DNA from: Telopea speciosissima
Taxonomy: Eukaryota > Streptophyta > Magnoliopsida > Proteales > Proteaceae
NCBI RefSeq assembly: GCF_018873765.1
Contig: NC_057918.1
Coordinates: forward strand, 9,060,862-9,124,861
DNA length: 64,000 bases
Direction of reading: 5' to 3'
This document shows positions 35,677 to 46,582 of this stretch, piece after piece. Position numbers and translations under genes: made by a program. Positions within the stretch are counted from its first letter, which is position 1; every line of letters begins with the position of its first letter. The notes beneath the pieces were generated by a model. It saw only the letters and a list, made by a program, of their open reading frames with translations. It was not told the DNA's origin and searched no databases.

Positions 35677-37018
35677 TAGCAACAAAGGTTGTAGTATCAA
35701 AATTTGGGCTTCTATTCTTCCCCATTCTCTTATTAGTAAGTTCAACTATGTTACAGAAACAGGAGTCTCTAGAATTAGAAACTAATATGTGGTACTCTAA
35801 CAGAAACAACTATTACTAAACAAATAATAATAAAAATAGAAACAAATAACTAAAGAGGTTCACAAACTGTCTTCCTACGCTAAGCAATAAAAGGGTCCTT
35901 AATAGGCCCAGGCTGGACCATTAATTGGGCCAAAAACATAAGCCACAAGTGAGCTTTTAAAGCTGGGATCGATGGGACTTCATGGCTGGCCCTTTGGGCC
36001 TAAAGCCTGGCTCTCTCAATGGGTGTTTCTTCTTCTCTTCTGCCTTTATTCGATCTACGTCATAAGGTGTACCTAGACAACCACACCCAGGGTTCCTAAA
36101 TACCTTTAAAATTTCAAATAATTCCCCAAATCAATTAAGGGTATACATAGATTCTTTAACTCCTAACCACCTATAACTCATTTACTGTTCACTGGCAGCC
36201 ACCCCATTTGAATTGTAGTCATAGCCATTCCATATCAAGTCTAGCAGAACTGTAAGAATTACAAAGCACCCAAAGATTAAGAGGAAGCAATACCATGGAA
36301 ACAAAAACAAATATGACTACTTTAGTTCAGTTGGATACCATAAAATCAACTTTATGACAAATGTGGCTTCCATACCCTCAGACTTTATGCTCAGCCCCAC
36401 CGGTCAACTACATATCCTGATCCCATTAAAAAACAACTGTTTCCGAGATACAAGACCTGGTGGTGAATCCTGCTCTCGAGGGCTGAGATGCGCCCCCATT
36501 ATCATAACTATGGAACATGAAAGCATGTAGTCTATCCTACATCCTACCTGTCTTACATCAGCAAGACATGTATGCTTATCTAACAATTCAAGCGAGGCTC
36601 GATAATTATCAAATATAACCCTTGTCATTAATGAACTTCAGAACAGTCTAGTTTCAACAGTCATTGGCTAGGTGATCAACTAGGCCTTTTCATATCATAT
36701 ATTAACGAACTGGCATGCATACTAATCAGGTCATCTAGACTACAAAATCAACTAACACCAAATCATTAGTTCACCAGGTATCAACTATTACTCATGCATG
36801 TTTTTAAACCATAAATAACAATTCAATCTCATGCTCCCATCTTATATATACTTTATTGTTTGTATTATTCTGTAATTGTCATTCATTTGTCATATTTCCT
36901 TTCTTGGGGAGTGAATAAACAAATTACAAGGATAAAGGTGCAGGTACAATAAGGACATGGTGCTGGATTTGATGAATCCCCCCCCAAAAAAAAGGGATTT
37001 GAGGTATCAGAGGTATAT

Positions 37019-37484
37019 CAACAACAACAACCATTACCTTATCCCAACTAAATGGGGTGGGCTACATGGATCCGATAGAGGTGTAAAAAAATAGAGTAAA
37101 GGAAGAAGTCAAAGCAGCATCCCAGAGACATCCTCCTACAAGGGTGGGTCGGCTACACGGGTCATTGTCCTCCAAACAACTCTATCTGCAGTCATAATAG
37201 GATTGAGCCCTATCAGACGCATATCCTTTCTTACCACTTCTCCAATAGTCATTTTAGGCCTGCCCCTACCTCTTTTAGCTCCGTTAAACTGAATCTAGTC
37301 ACTCTTTCTTACTGGTGCATCCATGGGTCTCCTTTGTACATGACCATACCACCTCAAGCGGCTCTCACGGAGTTTGTCCTGGATTGGTGCAACACCCAAA
37401 TTGGTTCTAATAACATAATTTCTTATTTTATCTCTCTTGGTCTTGCCGCACATCCTCCTCAACATCCTCATCTCCACCACACTC
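37019..37484 (-). mobile_element. RTE-type LINE, 5'-truncated
   Basis: A GTT-tailed 3' end at 37019, 3' UTR, and the C-terminal reverse-transcriptase region. A minus-strand frame at 37295-37486 reads LGVAPIQDKLRESRLRWYGH, close to the LINE at 29449. The matching site in copy B (about 54.55 kb) reads straight through GAGGTATATATATAATTT without it, so it inserted after the segmental duplication or was already polymorphic. Confidence 0.9.
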
Positions 37485-39351
37485 ATCTTATATATATAAA
37501 AAATAAATTTAAAATATTGATAACAATTTTCATTAATGAAAAAATATTTTAAAGCATTATTAAATAAATCAAATCAAGTACCCAAAAGAAAAGATGAATT
37601 AAACAACAACAACAACAAAAACAACTCAACCTTATCCCAACTAAATGGGGTCGGCTACATGGATCCTGCTACGTGTAAGTTTTTTCAATTTTTTCTCCTA
37701 TTAGTTTTTTCCTATTTTTTCTCCAATTAAAGTCTGAGGAAGTAATTATCAAGTCCTTAGGAGAGTGGGTTATGAAGAGCCACTATGTAGGAAATTACAT
37801 TGACATGGGGAGATTCTTTAGGAATTAGTTATTGAAAGAAGGTAGGAAGGAGTCTATAAATTAGGAGTGGATAATGTACTTAATTATGATATTTTGAAAT
37901 ACGAGCTTTGGCTTAGGAGGTCGTTTACCCTCGAAGTAAACAATTGTTTATTAATTTAACTTCTTTGTTTCCAGCACTCTTCTCCAAAAATAGTAAGAGA
38001 AACAGGAACAAGAAGCAGAGAGCTAAGGTACTTGTCCTAGGAAAGTATCCTTAACGGATTGAGTTCATCCTCCTCATTTACATGCTCAAGAAATCGAGAA
38101 AAACAGATCCTCACCCTCCTATAAGCTCTATTCGAAGTCATACTTGATACGAGACCTAAGCTATACATGTCTTTCCACACCACTTCTCCTAGGGTCATTT
38201 TTGGTATGCCCGAGGCTCTTATAGAGTTATAGTTTCTTCAATCTGAATCAAATCACTCCTCCGTACTGGAGCATCCAAAGGCCTTTGTTGAACATGGCCA
38301 TGCCACTTCAAATGACTTTCTCGCAGTTTATGTCTATGGAAGCTACTCCCAAATGAGCTCTAATATGATTATTCCTTACTTTATCATTCCTAGTTTTGCC
38401 ACACATCCATTTCAACATCCTCATCTCTGTTACATTGAGTTTATCTATATGATGCTTCTTAACTGCCCAACATTTCACACCATACATCATAGTTGATTGT
38501 ATGACTGTCCTATAAAATTTTCCTTTAGTTTTAAGGGAATACGTCGATCACATAACACTCAGGACGCACCTCTCCACTTCAACAACAACAACAAACTCAG
38601 CCTTATCCCAACTTAAAGGGGCCGGCTACATGGATCCAAACAAAACAAGGTAGGAAAAAGATTGAAGAGATGGGGAAAGAGGTAAGAGAAGAAAAATGAA
38701 AAATGAGAAGTGAAGAAGGGAAATAAAGGAAAAGATGAAAGATAAAAGCAAGAGGAAGAGGCACAACCCAGCAAGTCAGGAGAATCTTAGCTAAATGGGA
38801 TCTGCTACATGGATCCTTGCCTGCCAATAGGCTCTATCCAAGGTCATATTTGGAACAAGACCTAGACTATGCATGCCTTTCCTCACAACTTCTCCTATGG
38901 TCATTTTCGGACTGCCCCTAACTCTTTTAGCTCTTTCAATCGGAATCATATCACTCTTCCTTACTAGGGCGTCCCTGGGCATTGGGCCAACTCGCAAGTC
39001 AGCTCTAATACGATCATTCCTTACTTCATCCTTGGGCTAGTTTTCCCACACATCCATCTTAACATCCTCATCTCTGCTACACAAAGCTTCTCAATAAGAT
39101 ACTTCTTAACCGCCCAACATTCCACCCCATACATCATAACTAGTCGTACAACAATCTTATAGAATTTTCCTCAATTTTAAGGGAATACGTCGGTCGCACA
39201 GCACTCCAAATGCACCTCTCCACTTCATCCATCCCACTTTAATTCCTCTATGTCGCCTTGTTTATTTAAGATTAACCCCAGATTTTTAAAATAGTTACTT
39301 TGTGGTATCTCTCTTTCCGCAATTCGCACCATGTCGGTATCCATCATACAA

Positions 39352-39655
39352 CAGCAACAACTCAGCCTTACCTCAACTAAATGGGGTCGGCTACATGGAT
39401 CCTTTCAAGACAAAGTATGGAAAACTCAGGTCCTCACAAGGGAAAGGTAAGTACGAGAAATGAAGATTAAAAATGAAAAAATGAGATAAGAAAAGTGAGA
39501 AATAGACAATGAAAAATGAGAGTAAGAGGAAAGAGGCTAGCCCAAGGAAATAGGAAAATCTCAGCTAAATGGTGTCGACAAAATGGATCTTTGCCCTCCA
39601 ATAGGCTCTATCTAAGGCCATACTTGGCACAAGCCCCAAGCTATGCATGTCATTC
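39352..39655 (-). mobile_element. innermost RTE LINE tail (third level of nest)
   Basis: A new GTT-type 3' end and family 3' UTR (ATGGGGTCGGCTACATGG on the plus strand) interrupt the host LINE. The host sequence resumes at about 39656 with the region that corresponds to 42080-42110 in the outer LINE. Confidence 0.7.
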
Positions 39656-39659
39656 TAAA

Positions 39660-41860
39660 ATTACACATCATATAATTTATCTCCATTCTACTAATCTAAA
39701 GGCCACTTGTTTCTAAGGTTGATCTCCAAAGCTCTAGTTTAGTGTTAATCCTTGCTTTTGTCTCATCTACCAATACGATATCATATGCGAAGAACATACA
39801 CCACGGGACCTCGTCTTGAATTATCTTGGTTAGGTCATCCATGATAAGCGCGAAAAGATAAGGGCTTAAGGCTGAATCCTGATATAACCCAATCGTTTGG
39901 AAATTCCTTGACCTGGCCTCCCGCAGATCTCACACTAGTTACCGCGCCCTCAGACATATCTTCTTTTATTATATCCAAATATTTACTCGACACCTCTCTC
40001 TTCACTAGAACATGATGAATTAAATCTCTAAGGACTCAGTCATAAGCTTTTTCCAAGTCAATAAAGACCATATGGAGATCCTTCTTATTATCTCTGTATC
40101 TTTCCATGAGCCTCCTCAATAAGTACTACCAGGCATAAAGCCAAACTAGTTCACCGAGATATGGGTCTCTCTTCTCAAGCGGGCTTCAATAACCTTCTCC
40201 CAAAGTTTCATACTGTGGTTCTTAAGCTTTATGCTTCTATAGTTATTCCAGCTTTGAATATCCCCTTTATTTTTGTGGATCGGGACTACAATGCTTCTCC
40301 TCCATTCATCTGGCATCTTCCTTGTGTTCATAACCCTATTAAACAAATTGGTTAACCAATATACTCCACAACTTCCAAGGATTTTACACACTTCTGTTGG
40401 AATCTCATCTAGGCTTGGTGTCTTGCCTGCTTTCATCTTTCTTAAGGCTTCTTTAACTTCCACCACACTAACCTTCGTACATATCTATGACATGTGGTAT
40501 CTTCTTAAATAATGTAATCATCTGGATCATTTCTTCTCGACCTATCTCCATTAAGTAGGTTACAAATATACTCATCCCATCTCTTCACAGTGTCCTCATC
40601 TCTTACCAACACTCTTCCGTCATCACCTTGCATACACCTCACCTGGTTGAAATCTCTACTTTTCCTCTCTCTCATCTTTGCTGTCGTATGTATATCTTCC
40701 CCTTCCTTTGTGCTTAGGCTGATATAGAGATCCTCATATTTCTTTGCCCTAGCCATCCCCACAATCTTCCTAGCTTCGTTTCTAGCATCATAATACCTCC
40801 TTTTATCCTTTATTTCTTTCGTCCTTTGCCATATCCTAAAACACTCTTTCTTGGTTTTAATGCCTGCTTGGACCTTGCCGCTCCACCACCAAGTCTCTCT
40901 AGGGGCCTGATGACTACTCTTCGCTTCCCCTAGCACATCCTTGGCAACCCTCTTAATAAAAGTCATCATCTTGTTCCGCATCACATTGGTGTCTCCCTCA
41001 AAGTCCCACTTTCCTTGTTTGACCACATTATTTATAGATGTCCTCAAGGATTCCCCTTTTAAACTCCACCACCTTATCTTAAGGTATATAGTTCCTTCCT
41101 CCTACCTTTCTGTACACTGAGGCACATATCCAAGACCACCAATCTATGTTGGGTGGTTAGGCTCTCCCCTGGAATAACCTTACAGTCCTTACACCTCCTT
41201 CTGTCTACCCTACTTGTTAGGAAGAAGCCTATTTGGCTGGTATGATTCCTACTTTTATAGGTAACTAAGTGTTCATCTCTTTTTACACAGAAAGTGTTCA
41301 CAATGGCAAGATCATACGCCACCACAAAGTCTAGGATTGAGGTCCCCTCCTCGTTCCTCTCCCCAACTTCGAAACCGCCATGTACACCTTTATAACCCCT
41401 ATAATCCCCTCCCAACATGTCCGTTCATGTCACCTCCAAAAAATAATCAATTCTTTTTTGCCCAATAAGTCATCCAAGTGATACCAAAATTGACGCTTAG
41501 TACTTTCATCCAATCCTACTTGGAGTGCATACGCACAAACAACACTGACAACCTCTTTCTCTAAAACCAGTTTGATGGATATAATCTCGTCTCCCAATCT
41601 TTTGACCTCTACCACATCATTCTTGAGATCTTTGACCACAATTATGCCCACTCCGCTTCTATTACTATGGTCTCCCGTATACCAAAGTTTGAAATCATCC
41701 AACACCTTAGCTTTGTTACCCTTCCATCTTGTCTCTTGGTTACAAGCGATATTTATCCTTCATCTTCTCATAACATCTACCAACTCCAGGCTCTTACCCG
41801 TTAAGGATCCAATGTTCCAAGAAGCTAATCTAATCCTACGCTTCTAGGCTGGAAAATTTC
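39660..41860 (-). pseudogene. RTE LINE endonuclease and reverse transcriptase, decayed
   Basis: Reading on the minus strand, the endonuclease starts near ASWNIGSLTGK (about 41.8 kb) and continues with QETRWKG. Open pieces at 41705-41430 and 41418-41074 include GERNEEGTSILDFVVAYDL and, where SQID is expected, SQIG. The linker is at 41047-40505. The RT begins at 40466 with AGKTPSLDEIPTE and includes MPDEWRRSIVVPI. Further on, motif B reads GLYQDSALSPYLFAL and motif C reads FFAYDIVL instead of FFADDIVL. Several stops and frame changes separate the pieces, so the element is dead in both enzymatic parts. Confidence 0.88.
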
Positions 41861-42894
41861 CTCTCACTAGCCCTTGTCTACTTATCACCGCACTCGGGCG
41901 TTGACACGGCGTGTCACTTACGAAGGACGCACCTCTCCACTTCATCCATCCTATTTTAATTATCTGCGAAACCTAATCCTATATATCATCTTCTTTATTT
42001 ATGATTGAGCCCAGATACCTAAAATAATCACTTTGCAGAATCTCCTCATCAATTTTCACCACCTCATTATTTGTCCTAGTGCAACTAAAGTTACACACCA
42101 TATACTCCATCTTCGTTCTATTTAGCTTAAAACTTTTTATTCCAAGGTTGATCTCCATAACACCAACTTGGCGTCAATCCCTACTTTTGTCTCACCTACA
42201 AAAACAATATAATCAGTAAAAAGCATACACAGAGGAACCTCATCTTGAATGTCTCTGGTAAAATCATCTATGATAAGCACAAACAAATAAGGGTTTAAAG
42301 TTGATTCTTAATTTAACTCATTTGTAATTGGAAATTCACTACCTTGACCCCCACAATTTTTACACTAGTCACCACACCATCATACATATCTTTAATTATG
42401 TCCACATATTTACTTGAAACACTTCTCCTCTCTAGTACTTGCCAGATTAATACTCTAGGGACTGTCATAAGAATTCTATGTCAATAAAGACCATATGGAG
42501 ATCCTTCTTGCAATATCTAAATCTTTCCATCAATCTCCTAAGCAAATAGCTTATGTCGTGGATCTTCCAGGCATAAAACCAAAACGGTTCACCGTAATAG
42601 TAGTTTCTTGTCTCAGGTGGGTTTCAATAACCCTCTCCCATAATTTCATAGTATGACTCATTAGTTTCATGCCTCTATAGTTATTGTAGCTCTAAATGTC
42701 ACCTTTAATTTTATAAATCGGAACCACAATGCTTCTACTCTATTCATCTAGCATTTTCATTATGCTCATAATCTTATTAAACAGCTTGGTTAGCCAAGAT
42801 AAACCACAGATTCTAAAGCTCTTCCACACTTTCTATTGGAACCTCATCTGGATTTGGTGCCTTGCCTACTTTCATCCTCCTCTTTTACTTCTAG

Positions 42895-43287
42895 CACTCT
42901 AAAATTAACCAGTCTCAGAAATGAAACATCTAATATATGTTTTAGTACTAGAAAGAAAAATTCCAATGGTATATTCAACAATACATGTATCATATATAAA
43001 CATGAAGTGAGAAAGTCAAATTCCATGGAGAACGAGTGCCCAGTCCTAGAGCCCAAGATCAACTACAGAGGGAAAGCAAGAATCGTACCAGCAAGGGGTA
43101 AACTTTCCCCCACCCCCCCCCCAAAAAAAAGAAAGAAAGTAAAAGTAAAAGAAACGAGGATATTCACTTTCTAATCCTTGAATAGAAAGTACCTTAGGCT
43201 TCATGGTTATCGTTCTCAATGGATAAGGATGGAATAAAGGTTCCCTAGTTGCTCAACAAGCACTAGGGTAAAGTGCATGATGCTTAC
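42895..43287. other. SAM copy A intron
   Basis: Matches 54.75-55.1 kb of copy B, including the block ATTCCATGGAGAACGAGTGC followed by a C-run and A-run. The antisense reading frame here is shared by both copies only because the DNA is duplicated. Confidence 0.65.
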
Positions 43288-44033
43288 TTCCCCAGCCCGA
43301 AAGAAGAGGATATAGCATATTTCCCCAGACCAAGTGAATGTAGAAGGCTATCAACAGTAGTATGTGGTTCCTAGCCCTACACAAAACCAAACCAAAAGGG
43401 CAAAGGCAAACATAAATGAACCAGTTTAAATCCTACGGGAACAATAGTAGTTGTAGATTTTTTTCAACAAATGAGTGACTTTGTAACCAATCAGCATTCA
43501 AAACATTCACCGAATTAGATCATCTAAGGATCAAATGCAACTAGAGAGTTAAATTAAAAAAATGCACCACTAATGGTCAAAAGCAACCAACAGTTTCAGA
43601 AGATAGCATAATTGTTGCATCAGGCATTAACAGTTTGCAGTCAAACGATATGCATTAGACTCCATGCAACACAAAAATTTACCTGATTTTTCATCATAGC
43701 ATTGATCACCAGTAACAGTTAACTGCAATTACAATCCTTGAGAATAAATATTTGTTCTCTGAATAGAAATTAACATGTAATCATGTACATGTTAAAACTG
43801 CGCAGGTTTTCTCAGACCCACAATATAGCTAAGAGTTGCATTTGTTCCATTGAGAAAAATAATGAGTAAAAAGTATTTCCAATTAATACCATCACAAACA
43901 CTCCTACAGTTCCTGAACCAGCAATGCTCTGGAAGCTGGAGCTAATGTTATATCTATATTGTTCTGCACGAATGACTTTCTTAAACAATATTCATCACAA
44001 AGACTGCCATACAAGGATGATAACTCAAATGAA

Positions 44034-44561
44034 TGTAGAAGGCTAGCAACAGTAGTATGTGGTTCCTCATCCTACACAAAACAAAACCTAAAGGGCAAAC
44101 GTAAATGAACCAGTTTAAATCCTACAGGAACAATAGCAGTTGTAGACTTTGTCAACAAACAAGTGACTTTGTACCAATCAGCATTCAACAATCACTGAAT
44201 TAGATCATCAAACGATCAAAAGCAACTAGATAGTTAAATTCAAAAAATGCACCTCTCTAAGGGTAAAAAATAACTAATAGTTTCAGGGGAATGCGAAATT
44301 GATCCATCAGGCCTAACAGTTGGGAGCCAGAAGATATGCATTAGACTCCATGCAACAAAAATGTACCTGATTTGCATCATAGCATTGATCACCGGTAACA
44401 GACTAACAGTTACTATAATTACAATCTTTAAGAACAAATTTTTGTTCTCTGCACAGAAATTAACATGTAACCATGTTAATCCTGTGCAGGTTTTCTCAGA
44501 CCCACAACATAACCAAGAGTTACATTCTTTCCGTCAAGAAAAATTACGGTCATATAAGCAT
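44034..44561. repeat. local tandem duplication of the SAM exon 5 region
   Basis: Repeats about 43340-43870: part of the SAM-start exon (GAGGAACCACATACTACTG on the minus strand) and the intron next to it. The preceding copy extends about 160 bp further into the intron (to the equivalent of about 55717 in copy B) than this one (55561). Confidence 0.8.
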
Positions 44562-45786
44562 GTAAGATCCTCTTAGCCTTCTCCCTGGCTCGTTCGCTCC
44601 CTCTCTCTTCCACCTCTCTCAACACCTCTGCAGCTCCCGCTTCCTCCGCCAGCCCTTTAAACCTCAAACTCCCTTGACTCAGGGCGTACAACGCCTCCAC
44701 GCAGTTCTCCCGAATCGTTTCCGAGTTTAACTCGTTTCTCCTCAACATCTCCACGAAGCATTGCACCGCGTTCGCATCGAGCAATGCGGTCCGCCCCTCT
44801 GCACATGCCGCTAAGTTGCAGAGTATAAGCAGAGCCTTGCTTGCGAGGTCTCTTCCCCTTGCCATGGCTAGCAGCGTCGGCACAGAACCCAGCTTCACGA
44901 GTTTGGAGCGGTTGCTCTGAACCAGCGAAAGATGGTAGAGAGCGAGCGCCGAATCGTGCCGAGCCCGCTCGCTCTCCGACCGGAGCATGTGGAGCAGCGG
45001 TGGCAACGCGCCTAATACACCTATGGCCATCTTGTTCTCATTGTCAAGAGCCAGGCTGAAGAGGGCACCCGCAGCGTGTTCCTGCGCTTCAGTGAACCCT
45101 CCCTTCAACACATCGATCAATGGTGGGACGATCCCCGCCCGTACGATCTTTACCTTATTGATCTTTTCCAACGAGAGATTCACCAGCGATGCCACCGCGT
45201 TTATTTGGATGACAGAGTAGCGTGAGGTCAGCAGAGATTTTAACGCTGAAAGCAATCGTAGGGTACAGAGCGGAACCCTCATATCTACGTTGGTTCTGGT
45301 GATCTTTCTCAGTGAGATCACGGATTCCTCTTGCTCGAACACTTGTAAACTCTTGAGCTTGACGAAGATCTCCTCCTCTTCAGGGGACATTGGGTTTAGA
45401 GACTCGTCTGTAACGTTGTTGGACGACGAAGAAGATGAAGGTGTGTCGGGAATTGCCGTACTTACCGATTCCTCGGAGCTAGTGTAGAAGTGAGTCGGTC
45501 GGCGATTTAACTCCGTCCCTGCATCAGAAAATGTGACTGGAGGCTTCTCCGACACTCCTTTAAGCAACTCCTCCTCCTCCGACACCGATAAATTTTTCTT
45601 CTCTGCTTCTTCTTCTTTTATCTTGCATTTGAGGGTTGATTTCTCAGGCGGTATTAGTGCACGAGCGAGCTTCTCCGCGGATCTGAGCTCTGGGGGTGTT
45701 GGCATTTCAAAGCCATTAGCACGGCACCACCAGTCGAGAATAGTCGATTTAACGGCGACCTTCAACCTGTGCTTATTGTTTCCCAT
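44476..45786 (-). CDS. ARM-repeat protein derived from PUB38/PUB40-type gene, U-box deleted, chimeric C-terminus (copy B)
   Basis: A 436-residue open frame from ATG at 45786. It aligns with the gene at 22609-24198 throughout the linker and ARM repeats. After MGNNKHRLK it jumps to VAVKSTILDW: 72 residues containing almost the whole U-box are removed in frame. The last 48 residues of the parent, including the conserved acidic tail, are replaced after KAKRIL by 28 residues (HAYMTVIFLDGKNVTLGYVV and GLRKPAQD). These are encoded by SAM-gene intron sequence across the duplication junction. Without a U-box it cannot recruit an E2, so if expressed it could only bind partners through its ARM repeats. 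The long open frame and mostly conservative changes favour recent origin or some constraint. It could equally be a young pseudogene. Confidence 0.82.
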   Translation of the reverse strand: MGNNKHRLKVAVKSTILDWWCRANGFEMPTPPELRSAEKLARALIPPEKSTLKCKIKEEEAEKKNLSVSEEEELLKGVSEKPPVTFSDAGTELNRRPTHFYTSSEESVSTAIPDTPSSSSSSNNVTDESLNPMSPEEEEIFVKLKSLQVFEQEESVISLRKITRTNVDMRVPLCTLRLLSALKSLLTSRYSVIQINAVASLVNLSLEKINKVKIVRAGIVPPLIDVLKGGFTEAQEHAAGALFSLALDNENKMAIGVLGALPPLLHMLRSESERARHDSALALYHLSLVQSNRSKLVKLGSVPTLLAMARGRDLASKALLILCNLAACAEGRTALLDANAVQCFVEMLRRNELNSETIRENCVEALYALSQGSLRFKGLAEEAGAAEVLREVEERGSERAREKAKRILHAYMTVIFLDGKNVTLGYVVGLRKPAQD

Positions 45787-46183
45787 CTTTAATATCTCTC
45801 CCTAATCTCTCCTACGTTCTTCGAGAATTCAGAGATTAACGAAGTACTTGTCCGGTTTCTCAAGAATTCGTAATATAGAAATCCCATCTTTGTCGTCGTT
45901 CGTAAACCAAACAAACCAAACCAGACAATAGTCAATTAACAGACACCAGTACTAGCAGTAGCTCCGGCAAGGGAAATCCAGACATATTAACACGGAGAGA
46001 GAGAGAGATGATAGAATTACTGTCGAACAAGTCTTAGCTTGACTCTACCTGCTTGCAGATTTGCAGAGACTGAGATTCTGCGCGACAAGATAAAAAGAGA
46101 AGCTTTCTTTACTCTAGTTTTGCTTACGAACGATGGCCCACAAGTAACAAACAGAAAAGAGATTACGATTCGGTCTTGGCTGA

Positions 46184-46195
46184 ATTAATATATAG
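46184..46195 (-). promoter_or_regulatory. candidate TATA box of the U-box-less PUB copy
   Basis: The minus strand reads CTATATATTAAT about 400 bp before the start codon, beside a GC-rich block CCGCCCCTCGTGACT that is also present upstream of the intact PUB gene. The upstream region was duplicated along with the gene, so this copy may be transcribed. Confidence 0.45.
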
Positions 46196-46419
46196 ATCAC
46201 ATCACAGTCACGAGGGGCGGTGGGGGCCGGGGCCACGCCTGACGCTGTCTACTCTCGTTATGGGGCCCTGCTTTTATAAATATGAATTTAGTCCATTCTC
46301 GGGTTTGGGCCGGTATGGTGTTGAAACGATACTAATATGGATTGGTTTGGGATCGATGGTTAAATAGGCTTGGGTTTGGTTCATAGTATTTTTTGGACAA
46401 TAAATTTAAGGAGCTTATG

Positions 46420-46582
46420 AGGGTAGGTTTTGGTGCAACGGTAAAAATTGCTCCATTGTGATTAAAAGTGGTCACAAGTTCGAGTCTAAAAATAGTGAAA
46501 GATGGGGTAAAGCTACGTACATTATAACCCTCCTTAGATCTTGCAGAGGCAGAAATCTCGTGCACTGGATACGCCCTTTTAG
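46420..46582 (+). mobile_element. Au SINE with perfect 16-bp TSD
   Basis: The Au SINE order is complete: GGTGCAACGGTAAAAATTGC head, GTCACAAGTTCGAGTC B-box region, CTACGTACATTATAACCCTC and the CTCGTGCACTGGATACGCCC end. The duplication ATTTAAGGAGCTTATG flanks it at 46404-46419 and 46583-46598. It is specific to copy B. Confidence 0.95.

Larger units (their letters stand above)
33773..37018. other. SAM copy A intron with local repeats
   Basis: Matches 51.6-54.55 kb of copy B in order. Differences are a 91-bp tandem duplication at 34891-35073, about 530 bp at 35436-35965 (holding an Au SINE) that has no counterpart in B, and the absence of the 949-bp TIR element found in B. No independent gene is recognised. 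Confidence 0.65.
38580..41925 (-). mobile_element. near-full-length RTE-type LINE inserted in the outer LINE
   Basis: About 3.0 kb excluding a small nested piece. It runs from a GTT tail at 38580 to a 5' region at 41925 and carries the endonuclease and reverse-transcriptase regions. The target-site duplication GGACGCACCTCTCCACTTC lies on both sides (ending at 38579 and starting about 41924). A 300-bp LINE tail at 39352-39655 is inserted in it. Confidence 0.9.
37598..42894 (-). mobile_element. outer RTE-type LINE of a nest, interrupted
   Basis: The outer element consists of 37598-38579 (3' end, C-terminal RT region) and 41926-42894 (RT core). The two parts are separated by a younger LINE and marked by the duplicated 19-mer GGACGCACCTCTCCACTTC. 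Its RT core shows LFTDYIVF where LFADDIVL is expected, so the catalytic site is lost. About 430 bp at 37675-38105 inside its 3' UTR is unrelated, non-coding, and not classified. In copy B the site is empty near 54.75 kb. Confidence 0.85.
31964..44071 (-). pseudogene. SAM-domain protein gene, copy A (5'-less, decayed)
   Basis: Three regions match coding exons of the intact gene at 49634-57324. The last exon (32035-31964) is intact, reading GPKKKILLAVMPHSK and ending in a stop. The penultimate exon (33772-33699) has an 11-bp insertion that shifts the frame, and its first codon is changed from V to E. The SAM-start exon (43376-43288) carries a TAG as its second codon plus a net 5-base gain. A second, partial copy of that exon sits at 44071 to about 44034. 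The first four exons are absent because the tandem-duplication border cuts the gene at about 44,561. LINE insertions lie in the intron between the exons at 33.7 and 43.3 kb. It cannot encode a SAM protein. Transcription from the PUB-like gene immediately upstream could still run through it. Confidence 0.88.
22754..44561. repeat. tandem segmental duplication, copy A
   Basis: Ordered blocks match copy B: PUB coding region and 5' flank (22.75-24.9 with 44.56-46.3 kb), 25.7-27.3 with 47.1-48.0, 31.24-37.02 with 49.14-54.57, and 42.9-44.56 with 54.75-55.56. The left border lies inside the last 50 codons of the PUB gene. The right border lies inside a SAM-gene intron. The copy is twice as long as copy B because of LINE and other insertions at 27.3-31.2 and 37.0-42.9 kb. 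Confidence 0.88.

Noticed and set aside
37675-38105. About 430 bp in the outer LINE that could be a solo LTR
   Set aside because: No inverted termini, target-site duplication or coding sequence could be shown, so no family is assigned.
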